A stretch of DNA of 64,000 nucleotides from Stutzerimonas stutzeri (GTDB lineage Bacteria; Pseudomonadota; Gammaproteobacteria; Pseudomonadales; Pseudomonadaceae). Numbering within the stretch: position 1 is the first letter of the stretch; every line of letters starts with the position of its first letter. The DNA is taken from positions 186,001 to 250,000 of the forward strand of contig NZ_CP036186.1 of NCBI RefSeq assembly GCF_015291885.1, written 5' to 3'. Below are positions 9,228 through 18,937 of this stretch, piece by piece. The position numbers and the translations under genes are program-made. Under the pieces are notes generated by a model. It was not told the origin of the DNA. It did no database searches and worked only from the letters and a program-made list of their open reading frames with translations.

Positions 9228-11441
9228 TCAGAATCTGGCGTTCAGGGCCAGGCTGAGGTTGCGTGGTTCGCCGTACCAGAGCTGGCTGTAGAAGCCGATC
9301 TGCTCCAGGTACTTCTTGTCGAAGACGTTATTCAGGTTGGCGGTGGCCGAGAGGTTTTCGCTGACCTGGTAGCGGGCCATCACGTCGACCAGGGTGTAGC
9401 TGCCCTCCTGTACGTCGACCGGGCCGTTGGGGCTTGGCGTGTTGTCGCGCGAAATGCCGCTGCGCCAGGTGGCGCCGCCGCCCAGGGTCAGATCGTTCAG
9501 CGCGCCGCTCAGACGGTAGGTGGTGAACAGCTTGAACTGGCTGCGCGGGTGGGACGTGTTGATCGCCTGCCCCTCGGCGTTACGGGCGATGAAGTGGGTG
9601 TAGCTGGTCGAGAGATTCCACGCATCGCTCAAAGCGCCGCTCAGCTCGAGGTCGAAGCCATCCACCACAGCACCCTTGCCAGCCTTGTAGGCCTGCTGGT
9701 AGGGCGCGCCTTCGACGGAAGCGCCAGGTATCGCTTCGGCCAGGCCTTCCTGCTTGGTGCGGTACACCGCCAGCGCAGCGTTGAGCTGGCCTTGCAGATA
9801 GCTCGCTTTTATCCCCGCCTCGTAGCTGTCGCCCGTCACCGGATCGAGGAAGCTGCCGTCTGGCGCCCTTTGCGTCTGGTTGTTGAAGATGCTGGTGTAG
9901 CTCGTATACAGGCTGTAGATGTCGTCGAGGTCGTAGACCAGCCCGGCATAAGGGGTGATCTCGTCGCTATAGCGATAGTCGCGCTGGGTACCGTAGTAGT
10001 TCTGCTCCATTTCCCAGGTGCTGATGCGTGCGCCGAGGATCAGGTGCAGCGGGTCGGCCAGCGACAGACGTGCAACTGCATAGCCGCCGGTCTGGCGGAT
10101 ATCGGCGGCGTCACCGGTGGCACGGGTGCTCGACCAGCGCGGCTCGGCGATGGCGGCGTTGGTCCAGTCGAGCCTGGATTCGGCAGTCGGGGCTGTGCCG
10201 GCAATCGGCAGGTACTGATCGACGTTGAATTCATCTTCGACACTCATGCCGCCGAACGCGAGTTCGTGGGTGCGCCCCAGCAGCTGGAACGGGCCGCTGG
10301 CCGTCAGGTGCCAGGCGTCGCGCGTGCGCTCGCCTTCGTATTTGAAAAAGCCGGCGCTCATGCCGGCATTGTTGCGATCCGGATAACCGCCGCGGTACAG
10401 GTAGCGCATGGCGTAGTCGGCTTCGGTACGGCTGTAGGCGGCGCGCAACTTCCAGTCGTTATCCAGGCGGTGCTCGAGATCGAGGAAGGCGGTATTCGAC
10501 TCTGTGCCGAAGTACGCCCATTTGGTGTTGTTGGAGGTGGAGCGGCCGAAGTCCGTGCGCGAGCCATCGGCGTAGAACATGGGAATGCCCGAGCCCATGC
10601 CATCGGTGTTGTTCTTTTGGTGCTCCAGGCTCACGGTCATTTGTGTCCTGGGGGTCAGTTCGGCACTGATCACGCCGTACAGGGTTTCGCTGTCGCGGCT
10701 CAGGTTGTCCATGAAGCTGTCGCGTTCGGAGTAGGCCGCTACCACGCGGGCGGCAACACGGCCATCGGCGCTCAGCGGCGTGGAGATGTCGATGTCGCCG
10801 CGGTGTTTGTTCCAGCGCCCGGCACCAATCGAGCCACCGATGGCGAATTCCGGCAGGGGGCGTTTGCGCACGAAGTTGACCGCTGCCGATGGGTTGCCGG
10901 CGCCGGTCAGCAAGCCGGTGGAACCGCGAACCACTTCGACGCGGTCGTAGATGGCCGAGTCGAAATCGGTAGCACCGAAGTTCCAGAAGGTGCTGATCGG
11001 CGACAGCAGGCCATCGAACTGAAAGCTGTCGATGGTGAAGCCGCGCGCGGAGAAGGACAGGCGGTTGCTGTCGTTGCGGGTCATGGATACGCCTGGCGCG
11101 GTATTGAGAATGGCGGCGGTGTCGCTCAGGCCACGGTCTTCGATCTGCTGGCGGGTGATCACGCTGACCGACTGCGGCGTCTCACGGATCGACAGTGGCA
11201 GGCCAATGGCGGTCGACATCGCGCCGGTGGTGTAGCTGCCCGTACCCTCGGTGGTCGCTTGGGGCGTGCGCTGCCCGACGACGTCCATGACCGGGAGCGT
11301 GAGGCTTGTGTCGACGGCATCGCCGGCCACTCCAGGCTCAGCTTCGGCGCTGGCCGTCAGCGGAACCAATGCACTGCCCATCAGCGCAGCGCGCATCATC
11401 CAGGCCAGGGGTTTAAGGGATGCTGATGATGCACGCGGCAT
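9228..11441 (-). CDS. TonB-dependent siderophore receptor (FhuE/FpvA class, no STN domain)
   Basis: An outer-membrane receptor of ~737 residues importing a ferric siderophore with TonB energy. The signal peptide ends near TASAEAEP. A plug domain follows directly, with SIRETPQSVSVITRQQIEDRG and later RVEVVRGSTGLLTGAGNPSAAVNFVRK patterns (segments quoted in part), then a 22-strand barrel ending in the outer-membrane Phe (NARF). There is no secretin/TonB N-terminal signalling domain, so it is not a transducer to a sigma regulator. The ATG at 11441 is preferred over 11456: it has GGAG nine bases upstream, and it leaves the Fur-like site at 11461 outside the gene. The AraC regulator upstream on the same strand probably controls it with iron and siderophore. 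Confidence 0.88.
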   Translation of the reverse strand: MPRASSASLKPLAWMMRAALMGSALVPLTASAEAEPGVAGDAVDTSLTLPVMDVVGQRTPQATTEGTGSYTTGAMSTAIGLPLSIRETPQSVSVITRQQIEDRGLSDTAAILNTAPGVSMTRNDSNRLSFSARGFTIDSFQFDGLLSPISTFWNFGATDFDSAIYDRVEVVRGSTGLLTGAGNPSAAVNFVRKRPLPEFAIGGSIGAGRWNKHRGDIDISTPLSADGRVAARVVAAYSERDSFMDNLSRDSETLYGVISAELTPRTQMTVSLEHQKNNTDGMGSGIPMFYADGSRTDFGRSTSNNTKWAYFGTESNTAFLDLEHRLDNDWKLRAAYSRTEADYAMRYLYRGGYPDRNNAGMSAGFFKYEGERTRDAWHLTASGPFQLLGRTHELAFGGMSVEDEFNVDQYLPIAGTAPTAESRLDWTNAAIAEPRWSSTRATGDAADIRQTGGYAVARLSLADPLHLILGARISTWEMEQNYYGTQRDYRYSDEITPYAGLVYDLDDIYSLYTSYTSIFNNQTQRAPDGSFLDPVTGDSYEAGIKASYLQGQLNAALAVYRTKQEGLAEAIPGASVEGAPYQQAYKAGKGAVVDGFDLELSGALSDAWNLSTSYTHFIARNAEGQAINTSHPRSQFKLFTTYRLSGALNDLTLGGGATWRSGISRDNTPSPNGPVDVQEGSYTLVDVMARYQVSENLSATANLNNVFDKKYLEQIGFYSQLWYGEPRNLSLALNARF

Positions 11442-11460
11442 TGAGTGTTGCTCCATGGAA

Positions 11461-11483
11461 TGATTATCAAGCGAGAATTATTC
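11461..11483. promoter_or_regulatory. Possible Fur box upstream of the receptor
   Basis: An AT-rich segment in GC-rich DNA, containing GAGAATTATTC and TGATTATCA, partly matches the Fur consensus GATAATGATAATCATTATC. It lies 20-42 bases upstream of the preferred receptor start, a normal place for an iron-repressed operator. Confidence 0.45.
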
Positions 11484-11569
11484 CTGTTTGCGAGATGCCG
11501 CATCTTTGCTGGATGCCGTAAAACCTATGCGCAGTGACGGAGCGCAGGCATGGGTTGTGCGGGAACCGC

Positions 11570-12517
11570 TCAGGCGTCGCCGCGCGGCGATACGCCGAAG
11601 TGCTGTCGGTAGGCCGTGGCGAAATTGCTGGCATGGCGGTAGCCGACATAGTGGGCGGCGTCCTGCACGCGCCAGCCCTGCTCCAGGCACTGCCTGGCCA
11701 CTTCCATGCGCCGTTGACGCAGAAAACCCATGACGCTGACGCCGTAGGTCTGCTGGAACTTGTGGCGCAGCGCGCTGGGACTCATGCACGCCAGTTGTGC
11801 CAGGCTCTGCAGGCTGTGATCGGCGCCAGGCTCCTGATGCAGGTGATCGCGCACTCGCGCCAGCAACGCCCGGTCGCGCGGGCTCAGCGTGCCGGAGCTA
11901 GGCTCCGGGGTCTCCAGCGAACCCAGGCCGTAGGCCAGCAATTGCAGGGTCAGGCCTTCGCATAGCAATCGCTGCAAGCTGCCTTGCCACGCGCCGGAAA
12001 CCAACGCTTCCAGGCCATGCAGCAGATGATCAGGCAGTGACCAACGCTGCGTTCGCGATCCCTGGGTGCGGAGTGTCTGCCGCAGCTGTTCGGCCAGGTA
12101 TTCGTCGGCCAGGCAGTCTGGATCTTTGATCGAGAGGTTCAGGCCGCGCAGGTCGTTTTGCGTTCGATGCAAAGCCGACTGGCTGCGCCCGTCCTGGCAA
12201 AGCAGCAGGGCGCCGTCGCCGCTGCTCAGGGCTATCGGGCGCTGGCCGTTGAGCTGTGCCTGCCCCTGTAGCAACACCACGATAGACAGGCTGGGTGGAA
12301 TCAGGGATTGCGCTTGGTAGCCATGAAAGGTCTGCACCTTGGAGGTCACCAGCGTTATCCCGCGACCGACCTCGTGCTCGTCGATACGGCCCTGCACCAG
12401 GCAGGGGTTATCGTTCTGCTGCGCGCTGGTCAGGCTGTAACGCACGGCGTAGCGCTGCCCCAGCTGGTGGAAGTCTTCGAGCGAATATCGGGTTTGGCTT
12501 GTGTGGCGGGCAGGCAA
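11570..12517 (-). CDS. AraC-family regulator (PchR-like)
   Basis: A 315-residue transcription factor. The carboxy-terminal ~100 residues are a double helix-turn-helix AraC domain: QSLAQLACMSPSALRHKFQQ in the first helix pair and RVQDAAHYVGYRHASNFATA in the second. The amino-terminal half is the PchR-type ligand domain, expected to bind a siderophore or its ferric form. It lies upstream of the TonB receptor on the same strand, a standard arrangement for siderophore-activated receptor expression. The start is uncertain: 12517 is a TTG without a clear ribosome site. A Fur-like box at 12555 precedes it. Confidence 0.85.
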   Translation of the reverse strand: MPARHTSQTRYSLEDFHQLGQRYAVRYSLTSAQQNDNPCLVQGRIDEHEVGRGITLVTSKVQTFHGYQAQSLIPPSLSIVVLLQGQAQLNGQRPIALSSGDGALLLCQDGRSQSALHRTQNDLRGLNLSIKDPDCLADEYLAEQLRQTLRTQGSRTQRWSLPDHLLHGLEALVSGAWQGSLQRLLCEGLTLQLLAYGLGSLETPEPSSGTLSPRDRALLARVRDHLHQEPGADHSLQSLAQLACMSPSALRHKFQQTYGVSVMGFLRQRRMEVARQCLEQGWRVQDAAHYVGYRHASNFATAYRQHFGVSPRGDA

Positions 12518-12554
12518 AGGAGGGTCCAGCCGAACAGCGAAGCGGCGATATTAG

Positions 12555-12573
12555 CAATAATTCTCATTTAATC
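12555..12573. promoter_or_regulatory. Fur box upstream of the AraC regulator
   Basis: GCAATAATTCTCATTTAAT contains AATAATTCTCATT, the commonest form of one half of a Pseudomonas Fur box, about 40 bases before the regulator gene. Iron-dependent repression is the natural reading. Confidence 0.6.
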
Positions 12574-12712
12574 GATGTTTCTAACCAACGCTTCGGGTGC
12601 CGTTTAGCGGTTTCACCGCACCGCATCGGAAAGCGGAGCAGCCCGGCCACTCGGTCGCGTTAGACTCCGCCGCACCGTCCCATCGACCCGGGATCAATCA
12701 GCAGGCGACCCG

Positions 12713-13084
12713 ATGCCCCTCAGCAAACGCGACCAGACCCGCATGGAGCGCCAACTTTCCAGCTGCCTGCGGGAGGCCTGCGAGGCGGCCAAGGCGGAGA
12801 TCGTCGGATTCAGCTGGCTCACCCATGAGGTCGATTACACGCGCTTCCCCGAGAGCCTGCAGGTCACCTGGATATTCGCCACGGAGGCGCAGCGGGCTCA
12901 AGCGATTGAAGAAGGGCACGCCGCACGCATGCAGGCGCTCACCCGAGCGGCGCTCGCGGAGGCAGGTATCGACATGGCTGCCCTGATTGCAGCGGTGCGC
13001 TTCGACAGCGAGGAAGCCTGCAAGCGCAACGATGGCGGTGACTGGCAACGTCGCCTGGCCCGCAACGCCACGACACGGCACTGA
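12713..13084 (+). CDS. Conserved hypothetical protein
   Basis: A 123-residue cytoplasmic protein, charged and soluble, starting MPLSKRDQTRMERQLSSCLR. The central part (GFSWLTHEVDYTRFPESLQVTWIF, quoted in part) is beta-rich, and the flanks are helical. Similar proteins in Pseudomonas genomes carry uninformative labels such as Fis-family, which I cannot support here: there is no Fis-type helix-turn-helix. The stop lies two bases before the DUF1289 gene, so the two are probably co-transcribed. Confidence 0.65.
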   Translation: MPLSKRDQTRMERQLSSCLREACEAAKAEIVGFSWLTHEVDYTRFPESLQVTWIFATEAQRAQAIEEGHAARMQALTRAALAEAGIDMAALIAAVRFDSEEACKRNDGGDWQRRLARNATTRH

Positions 13085-13086
13085 CA

Positions 13087-13272
13087 ATGGGCAAGGACGT
13101 CGAGAATCCGTGCATTTCCGTCTGCAAGCTCAGTGACGAGCTGTGTACCAGCTGCGGTCGCACCAAGGACGAGATCCGCAAATGGAAACGCATGAAGCGC
13201 CCGGACAAGAAGGCCACGGTAGAGCGCGCGGCGCAGCGGCTGAAGGCACTGAAAAAGAAGAAAAAGAAGTGA
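13087..13272 (+). CDS. DUF1289 family protein
   Basis: A 61-residue protein with the DUF1289 cysteine pattern: ENPCISVCKL (Cys near residues 8 and 12), then LCTSCGRTKDEI (Cys near 19 and 22), giving a possible small metal-binding knuckle, followed by a basic helix and a run of lysines at the carboxy end. It begins two bases after the preceding stop. Function is unknown; the basic tail suggests nucleic-acid contact, which is inference. Confidence 0.85.
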   Translation: MGKDVENPCISVCKLSDELCTSCGRTKDEIRKWKRMKRPDKKATVERAAQRLKALKKKKKK

Positions 13273-13381
13273 TGGCTGGATGGGGCGCCTCCGCTGCCGA
13301 TGGCGACGAGGGCATAGCCGCGCATCTGCATCGCAGGCGCTGATCCCGCGTCGTGCGCCTCAGGTTGCAGAGGCGACGCAA

Positions 13382-13711
13382 TCAATCCACCACGAACAGC
13401 TTCGCCCCCACTTCTGTAGATGAACGATGTGGCTCGGCGCCGTCTGCGACCTGATAGCTCATGCCCGGCGTAAGGATGAAGTGGCGACCGTCAGGAAGCT
13501 CGGTGTGCAGCTCGCCCTCCAGGCACAACAGGATATGGCCCTTGCTGCACCAATGGTCCGCCAGATAACCCGGGGTGTACTCGACCATGCGCACGCGGAT
13601 GGGGCCGAACTGGCGGGTGCGCCAGTAAGCGCTGCCGGTGTCGCCGGGATGTAGGGTGGGTTCGATGGTTGCCCAATCGGTGGTGCCGAAGGGAAGGTCG
13701 GTTATGTCCAT
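13382..13711 (-). CDS. DHCW-motif cupin-fold protein
   Basis: A 109-residue single-domain cupin. The family's marker, seen here as ADHWCSKGHILLCLEGEL (about residues 50-67), provides the His, Cys and Glu expected near the metal site, and the second cupin half appears as TPGMSYQVADGAEPHRS. The amino terminus MDITDLPFGTTDW is typical of these proteins. Their substrate is unknown; small metal-dependent cupins are often dioxygenases or isomerases. Two palindromes lie upstream at 13770-13835. Confidence 0.85.
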   Translation of the reverse strand: MDITDLPFGTTDWATIEPTLHPGDTGSAYWRTRQFGPIRVRMVEYTPGYLADHWCSKGHILLCLEGELHTELPDGRHFILTPGMSYQVADGAEPHRSSTEVGAKLFVVD

Positions 13712-13769
13712 GGGTGACTCCTGTCGGTAAGAAGTGGGTGATCTTTGGAAGGTCGTGGGAAAGGGGGCA

Positions 13770-13835
13770 GTGGGCTGAAGCCCACCCTACAAAGCCCAGA
13801 GCCGGTGCTTCCCGTAGGGTGGGCTTCAGCCCACC
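13770..13835. repeat. Two adjacent intergenic palindromes
   Basis: GTGGGCTGAAGCCCACCC at 13770 and the opposite variant, with TTCA in the loop, at 13813 lie ~25 bases apart in inverted orientation. Both belong to the family at 2700. Paired inverted copies of this kind resemble the tandem arrangement of REP elements. Confidence 0.7.
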
Positions 13836-13876
13836 AGAAACGCCACTCTGAGGCAGCGTACGCCGGTACACGAACG

Positions 13877-13913
13877 AAAAAGCCGCTGCCCTCTCACAGG
13901 TGCAGCGGCTTTT
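13877..13913 (-). terminator. Intrinsic terminator of trpBA
   Basis: AAAAGCCGCTGC...GCAGCGGCTTTT forms a strong hairpin 20 bases after the trpA stop, and read on the minus strand it ends in TTTTT. Because the arms include A and T runs, it could work in both directions. Confidence 0.85.
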
Positions 13914-13932
13914 CGGTTACGACAACCAGGCC

Positions 13933-14754
13933 TCAGCCGCGGGCGCCACGCACTCCGGCGCTGATCTCGCGACACAGGCCAAGCACGCCTTCCACCGCGT
14001 CTTCCGGGCTCTTGGCACTGGCGATCTGATCGATCAGTGCCGAGCCCACCACTACGCCTTCGGTCAGTCGTGCGATGGCGGCGGCCTGCTCCGGCGTGCG
14101 GATGCCGAAGCCGACGCACACCGGCAGGTCGGTGTGGCGCTTCAGACGCGCCACCGCTTCCTCCACGTGTTCCAGGGTGGCGGAACCGGCCCCGGTCACG
14201 CCGGCCACCGAGACGTAGTAGACGAAGCCCGAGCTGCCGTTGAGCACGGTGGGCAGGCGCTGGTCGTCGGTAGTCGGGGTGGTCAGGCGGATAAAGTCGA
14301 TGCCGGCGTTCTGGGCCGGGTCGCAGAGCTCGTCGTTATGCTCCGGCGGCAGGTCGACGACGATCAGGCCGTCGACTCCGGCTTCTTTTGCATCGCTGAC
14401 GAAGCGCTCGACGCCATACGCGAAGATCGGGTTGTAGTAGCCCATCAATACCAACGGGGTGCTGCTGTTGGTTTCGCGGAATTCGCGGACCATCTGCAGC
14501 GTTTTCGGCAGATTCTGCTTGGCCGCCAGGGCGCGGATGTTGGCCAGCTGGATCGCCGGGCCGTCGGCCATCGGGTCGGTGAACGGCATGCCCAGCTCGA
14601 TGACGTCGGCACCGGCATCCGGCAGGCCCTTGAGGATGGCGAGCGAGGTGGCGTAGTCCGGGTCACCGGCGGTCACGAAGGTCACCAGCGCGGCGCGGTT
14701 TTCCTGCTTCAGCTGTGCGAAGCGCGCCTGCAAACGAGTGTTCACCGAGCTCAT
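13933..14754 (-). CDS. trpA: Tryptophan synthase alpha subunit
   Basis: A 273-residue cytoplasmic subunit that splits indole-3-glycerol phosphate into indole and glyceraldehyde-3-phosphate; indole is channelled to TrpB. Visible markers are the catalytic Glu in [16 protein letters not shown] (which also holds the catalytic Asp), [11 protein letters not shown], and the phosphate loop [10 protein letters not shown]. The ATG at 14754 overlaps the trpB stop by four bases (ATGA), so translation is coupled. A terminator follows at 13877. The frame stays open upstream to 14931, but only inside trpB. Confidence 0.97.
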   Translation of the reverse strand: MSSVNTRLQARFAQLKQENRAALVTFVTAGDPDYATSLAILKGLPDAGADVIELGMPFTDPMADGPAIQLANIRALAAKQNLPKTLQMVREFRETNSSTPLVLMGYYNPIFAYGVERFVSDAKEAGVDGLIVVDLPPEHNDELCDPAQNAGIDFIRLTTPTTDDQRLPTVLNGSSGFVYYVSVAGVTGAGSATLEHVEEAVARLKRHTDLPVCVGFGIRTPEQAAAIARLTEGVVVGSALIDQIASAKSPEDAVEGVLGLCREISAGVRGARG

Positions 14755-15962
14755 ATGTGTTCTTCCTGTTCGTCGTAGTGGTGCATGACGGTTTGCATGT
14801 CCTTGTCGCCGCGGCCGGAGAGGTTGACCACCATCAGGTGATCCTTGGGCAGCTTCGCCGCGCGCTTGAAGGCTTCGGCCAGGGCGTGGGCCGATTCCAG
14901 CGCGGGGATGATGCCTTCCAGGCGGCAGCACTGGTGGAACGCGGCCAGGGCTTCGTCATCGGTGCAAGGTACGTATTCGACGCGCTTGATCTCATGCAAC
15001 CAGGCATGCTCAGGGCCTACGCCGGGGTAGTCGAGGCCGGCAGAGATAGAATGCGCATCGGTGATCTGGCCGTCGGCATCCTGCAAGAGGAAGGTGCGGT
15101 TGCCGTGCAGCACGCCCGGCGCACCGCCGGCCATGCTGGCAGCGTGCTTGCCTGTATCGATACCGTGACCGGCCGCTTCGACGCCGACGATCTGCACGCC
15201 CTCATCATCGAGGAACGGGTGGAACAGGCCGATAGCGTTGGAGCCGCCACCGATGCAGGCGACCAGCGAGTCGGGCAGGCGGCCTTCCTTCTGCATGATC
15301 TGCTCGCGTACTTCGTTGCCGATCACCGACTGGAAATCGCGCACCATGGCCGGGTAGGGGTGCGGGCCGGCGGCGGTGCCGATCAGGTAGAAGGTGTTGT
15401 GGACGTTGGTCACCCAGTCGCGCAGGGCTTCGTTCATCGCGTCCTTCAGCGTGCCGGTGCCGGCGGTGACCGGGATCACCTCGGCGCCCAGGAGCTTCAT
15501 GCGGAAGACGTTGGCCTGCTGGCGCTCGATGTCGGTGGTGCCCATGTAGACCACGCACTGCATACCGAAGCGCGCGGCCACGGTAGCGGTGGCCACGCCG
15601 TGCATGCCGGCGCCGGTCTCGGCGATGATGCGCTGCTTGCCCATACGCTTGGCCAGCAGGATCTGGCCGATGCAGTTGTTGATCTTGTGCGCGCCGGTGT
15701 GGTTCAGGTCTTCGCGCTTGAGGTAGATCTTCGCCCCGCCGAACTGCTCGGTCAGGCGCTCGGCGTAGTACAGCGGGCTGGCGCGGCCGATGTAGTCGCG
15801 CTGGAAATAAGCCAGCTCCTCAAGGAAGGCCGGATCGGTCTTGGCCTTTTCGTACTCGGCAGCCAGCTGGTTGATCAGAGGCATCAGGGTTTCGGCGACG
15901 AACTGGCCGCCGAAGCGGCCGAACAGGCCGCGGTCGTCAGGACCGGTGCGGTATGAAGTCAT
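14751..15962 (-). CDS. trpB: Tryptophan synthase beta subunit
   Basis: A 403-residue PLP enzyme that condenses indole with serine to make tryptophan. The PLP lysine lies in HTGAHKINN, the family opening [14 protein letters not shown] is near residues 15-30, and the phosphate-binding glycines GGGSNAIG are present. It is first in a trpBA operon and divergent from trpI; in Pseudomonas the TrpI regulator activates trpBA in response to indole-glycerol phosphate, so the 178 bases between them should hold the TrpI sites. Confidence 0.97.
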   Translation of the reverse strand: MTSYRTGPDDRGLFGRFGGQFVAETLMPLINQLAAEYEKAKTDPAFLEELAYFQRDYIGRASPLYYAERLTEQFGGAKIYLKREDLNHTGAHKINNCIGQILLAKRMGKQRIIAETGAGMHGVATATVAARFGMQCVVYMGTTDIERQQANVFRMKLLGAEVIPVTAGTGTLKDAMNEALRDWVTNVHNTFYLIGTAAGPHPYPAMVRDFQSVIGNEVREQIMQKEGRLPDSLVACIGGGSNAIGLFHPFLDDEGVQIVGVEAAGHGIDTGKHAASMAGGAPGVLHGNRTFLLQDADGQITDAHSISAGLDYPGVGPEHAWLHEIKRVEYVPCTDDEALAAFHQCCRLEGIIPALESAHALAEAFKRAAKLPKDHLMVVNLSGRGDKDMQTVMHHYDEQEEHI

Positions 15963-16140
15963 GTGAGGCTCCTGTAACGGTTGCCGGGCCTGGGTGCTTG
16001 TCTTGAACGCGCGGCTGGCGCATTCGCGTTCAAGGCCGCTCCCGCAGGCGATCGGATGATGCGATGGATTCAGGGTACGGCTATGGGCGCCTGGTTAAAA
16101 GCGATAAGATCGCCACGACCTGTCAGGAAAACTCACGCTT

Positions 16141-17043
16141 ATGGCTCAGGACCTCCCCCCTCTCAATGCTCTGCGTGCCTTCGAATCGGCCGCCCGTCTG
16201 GGTAGCGTCAGCGAAGCGGCGCGCGAGCTGAATGTCACCCACGGGGCCGTCAGCCGGCAGGTCAAGCAGCTCGAGGAGCAGCTGGGCATCGGCCTCTTCG
16301 TCAAGGACGGTCGTGGCGTAAAACTCACGGATGCCGGGATGCGCCTGCGTGATGCTGCCAGCGAGGCTTTCGAGCGCCTGCGCAGCACCTGTGCCGAGCT
16401 GAAGCGGCAGACCGCTGAAGCGCCGTTCGTCCTCGGTTGCCCCGGCAGCCTGCTGGCGCGCTGGTTCATTCCGCGGCTGGATCGGCTCAATCGTGATCTG
16501 CCCGAGCTGCGCCTGCAGCTGTCCGCCAGTGAAGGCGAGCTGGACCCGCGCAAACCGGGGCTGGATGCCACGCTGTGGTACGCCGAACCGCCTTGGCCGG
16601 CGGACATGCAGGTGTTCGAGCTGGCCGCCGAGCGCATCGGCCCGGTGCTCAGCCCCTACCATCCGCGCTGTACCGAACTGCGCAGCGCACCGCCTGCGGC
16701 GTTGCTCGACGAAGCGCTGCTGCATACCGCCTCGCGCCCGCAGGCCTGGCCGAGCTGGGCTCGCGGGCAGCAACTGGACCCCACGCAGCTGCGTCTCGGG
16801 CAGAGCTTCGAGCACCTGTATTTCCTCCTGGAAGCGGCACTGGCCGGGCTGGGTGTGGCCATCGCGCCGCAGCAGCTGGTCGCCGACGATCTGAAATCGG
16901 GGCGGCTGCTCGCGCCCTGGGGCTTCGTCGAAACCAGCGCCAGATTGGCGTTGTGGGTGCCGGCCAGGCGGGTGGATAGGCGGGCCGAGCGCCTGGCAGA
17001 GTGGTTGCGGGGCGAATTGCGCAGTGCGCAAAAGCCCGGGTAA
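16141..17043 (+). CDS. trpI: LysR-type activator of trpBA
   Basis: A 300-residue LysR regulator. The amino-terminal helix-turn-helix is clear ([20 protein letters not shown], then [18 protein letters not shown]), followed by the effector-binding domain ([13 protein letters not shown] onward). Its divergent position next to trpBA and its length match TrpI of P. aeruginosa and P. putida, which responds to indole-glycerol phosphate. The amino end [15 protein letters not shown] supports the ATG at 16141. Confidence 0.9.
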   Translation: MAQDLPPLNALRAFESAARLGSVSEAARELNVTHGAVSRQVKQLEEQLGIGLFVKDGRGVKLTDAGMRLRDAASEAFERLRSTCAELKRQTAEAPFVLGCPGSLLARWFIPRLDRLNRDLPELRLQLSASEGELDPRKPGLDATLWYAEPPWPADMQVFELAAERIGPVLSPYHPRCTELRSAPPAALLDEALLHTASRPQAWPSWARGQQLDPTQLRLGQSFEHLYFLLEAALAGLGVAIAPQQLVADDLKSGRLLAPWGFVETSARLALWVPARRVDRRAERLAEWLRGELRSAQKPG

Positions 17044-17330
17044 CGGCACCGGGGAGAGGCTTTGGCGGCGCCAGATCCGCGATCAAGGTCGCTCTCACAA
17101 CAGCGAGACGACTCGGTGCGGGTCGTTTGCTGGTGGAGCGCGCCGGGCGAACGAGCATCACAAGCACAACCAATACCAGGTCCGCCCTGAAAAGCTAAGC
17201 GACGAATGGGCGCGCCGCTTGTCTGGCGCCACTAAAACGACATCACCCTTGCCGATACAGTCGCATTAACCAAAATACGGTTCGGCGCACTGCCGCAGGA
17301 ACTGTCTGTAGTCGTTCGAGGAGAACAGTG

Positions 17331-18719
17331 ATGGTCAGGAAACAACGTGCCGGTCTCGTCGTTGCGGTAGTGCTGACTTTCGCAGCTGAGCAGGTTTCGG
17401 CCAGTGCCCCCGCGGTTGAGGCTTCACTCAAAGCTGGTCGCCCCTTTGTCGAGGGCGAGCTGCTGGTGCAGTTCAAACCTGCTGCCTCTGAGGCGGCGAA
17501 GAACGCGGCATTGAGCAAGCAGGGCGCCAAAGCCGCTCAAAAGCTGCTCGACAAGGCGGCACGCAAAGACGCCAAGGGTGACTTGGTGCAGGCGCAGCTG
17601 GGCAAGGGCAAGAAGCTCGATGCCGCGTTGCTGGCCCGGCTGGCTGCCGACCCGGCGGTGGAGTTCGTCGAGCCCAACTGGATCTATCGCACCCAGCGGG
17701 CCAACCCCAACGATCCGGGGCTCGGTAGCCTCTGGGGCATGCAGGGCGCCACCACATCGCCTGCAGCACCGTACGGCAGTGGCGCGCTGGCCGTCTGGAA
17801 CGCCGGCGCAGCCTGTTCGAGTCAGATCCACGTAGGCATCATCGACGAGGGCGTGATGACCACCCATGCCGATCTGCGCGCCAATATCTGGATCAATCCG
17901 GGCGAAGGCAGCCGCGCCGACCGCAAGGACAACGACCGCAACGGTTTTATCGATGACATCCACGGCTGGGATTTCAGCGCCAACGATGCCAGCGTCTACG
18001 ACGGCCCGGCCGATGACCATGGCACCCATGTCGCCGGCACAGTGGCTGCTGTGGCCAACAATGGAGCCGGAGTATTTGGCGTCTGCCCGAGCGCAAAGCT
18101 CATCACGGCGAAGTTTCTTGGTGCCAATGGCGGCACCACCGCCGGTGCGGTGAAGGCGGTCAACTACCTGACCCAGCTGAAGCTGGCGAAGAAGATCAAT
18201 CTGGTTGCGACCAACAATTCCTGGGGCGGCGGTGGTTATTCCCAGGCGCTGTACGACGCCATCCGTGCCGCCGGCAATGCCAACATCCTGTTCGTCGCTG
18301 CGGCGGGCAACAGCGGCCTCGACATTGATGCGACACCGAGCTACCCGGCAAGCTATCAGCTGCCGAACGTGATCGCCGTCGCCGCGATCGGTCAGAACGG
18401 GCAACGAGCAGGCTTCTCCAACTACGGGGCGAAGAGTGTGCACATCGCCGCACCGGGCGTCGATATCGTTTCCACGGTGCCGACTGCCAAGGGCGCGGCC
18501 GGTTATGCCTACATGAGCGGCACCTCCATGGCGGCGCCGCATGTCACCGGCGCGGCAGCGCTGTATGCCTCGCTCAACCCCTGTGCCACGGCCGCGCAGA
18601 CCCGTGAGGCACTGCTGCGCCTGGCCGTGCAGGACCCACAGCTGACCGGCGTGGTGCAGCTCAACCGCCGGTTGGATGCGTCGAAGATCCGCCGTGAACT
18701 GGCCTGTGGTACGCCTTGA
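17331..18719 (+). CDS. Secreted S8 (subtilisin-like) serine protease
   Basis: A 462-residue protease. The signal peptide covers about residues 1-25. A propeptide follows (EGELLVQFKP... to about residue 115, an inhibitor-type fold that precedes FVEPNWIYR). The catalytic domain has Asp in GIIDEGV, His in DDHGTHVAGT and Ser in SGTSMAAPHVTGA; the oxyanion Asn is in AAAGNSG. The segment DRKDNDRNGFIDD resembles a calcium-binding loop. The ATG at 17331 has GAGGAG upstream; a GTG one codon earlier is less likely. It ends soon after the catalytic domain, without autotransporter or sorting domains, so it should be periplasmic or secreted. Confidence 0.92.
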   Translation: MVRKQRAGLVVAVVLTFAAEQVSASAPAVEASLKAGRPFVEGELLVQFKPAASEAAKNAALSKQGAKAAQKLLDKAARKDAKGDLVQAQLGKGKKLDAALLARLAADPAVEFVEPNWIYRTQRANPNDPGLGSLWGMQGATTSPAAPYGSGALAVWNAGAACSSQIHVGIIDEGVMTTHADLRANIWINPGEGSRADRKDNDRNGFIDDIHGWDFSANDASVYDGPADDHGTHVAGTVAAVANNGAGVFGVCPSAKLITAKFLGANGGTTAGAVKAVNYLTQLKLAKKINLVATNNSWGGGGYSQALYDAIRAAGNANILFVAAAGNSGLDIDATPSYPASYQLPNVIAVAAIGQNGQRAGFSNYGAKSVHIAAPGVDIVSTVPTAKGAAGYAYMSGTSMAAPHVTGAAALYASLNPCATAAQTREALLRLAVQDPQLTGVVQLNRRLDASKIRRELACGTP

Positions 18720-18937
18720 TATCGCTGCTGTTACTCGGGCGTCCGACTTGGTTTGGTGCCGAGCGCAGCGACCCGCAGCTGGCAAAGCGTTAGCGCAGAG
18801 ACGCTGGGTCCTTCACGGTGCCCCAGCACCGGCTGAACTCGGCTGAAGCCATCGAGTCCTACGCCGCACGGCAACGGAGCGGTTAAAGGTATGCCAAACC
18901 TTCCGATGCCTTCTTCCGCCTCGAAAGGACTTTGCGA

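Noticed and set aside
9549..11426. A 625-codon plus-strand frame across the TonB receptor
   Set aside because: No family motif and Gly/Val/Arg-rich shadow composition; the receptor on the minus strand is unambiguous.
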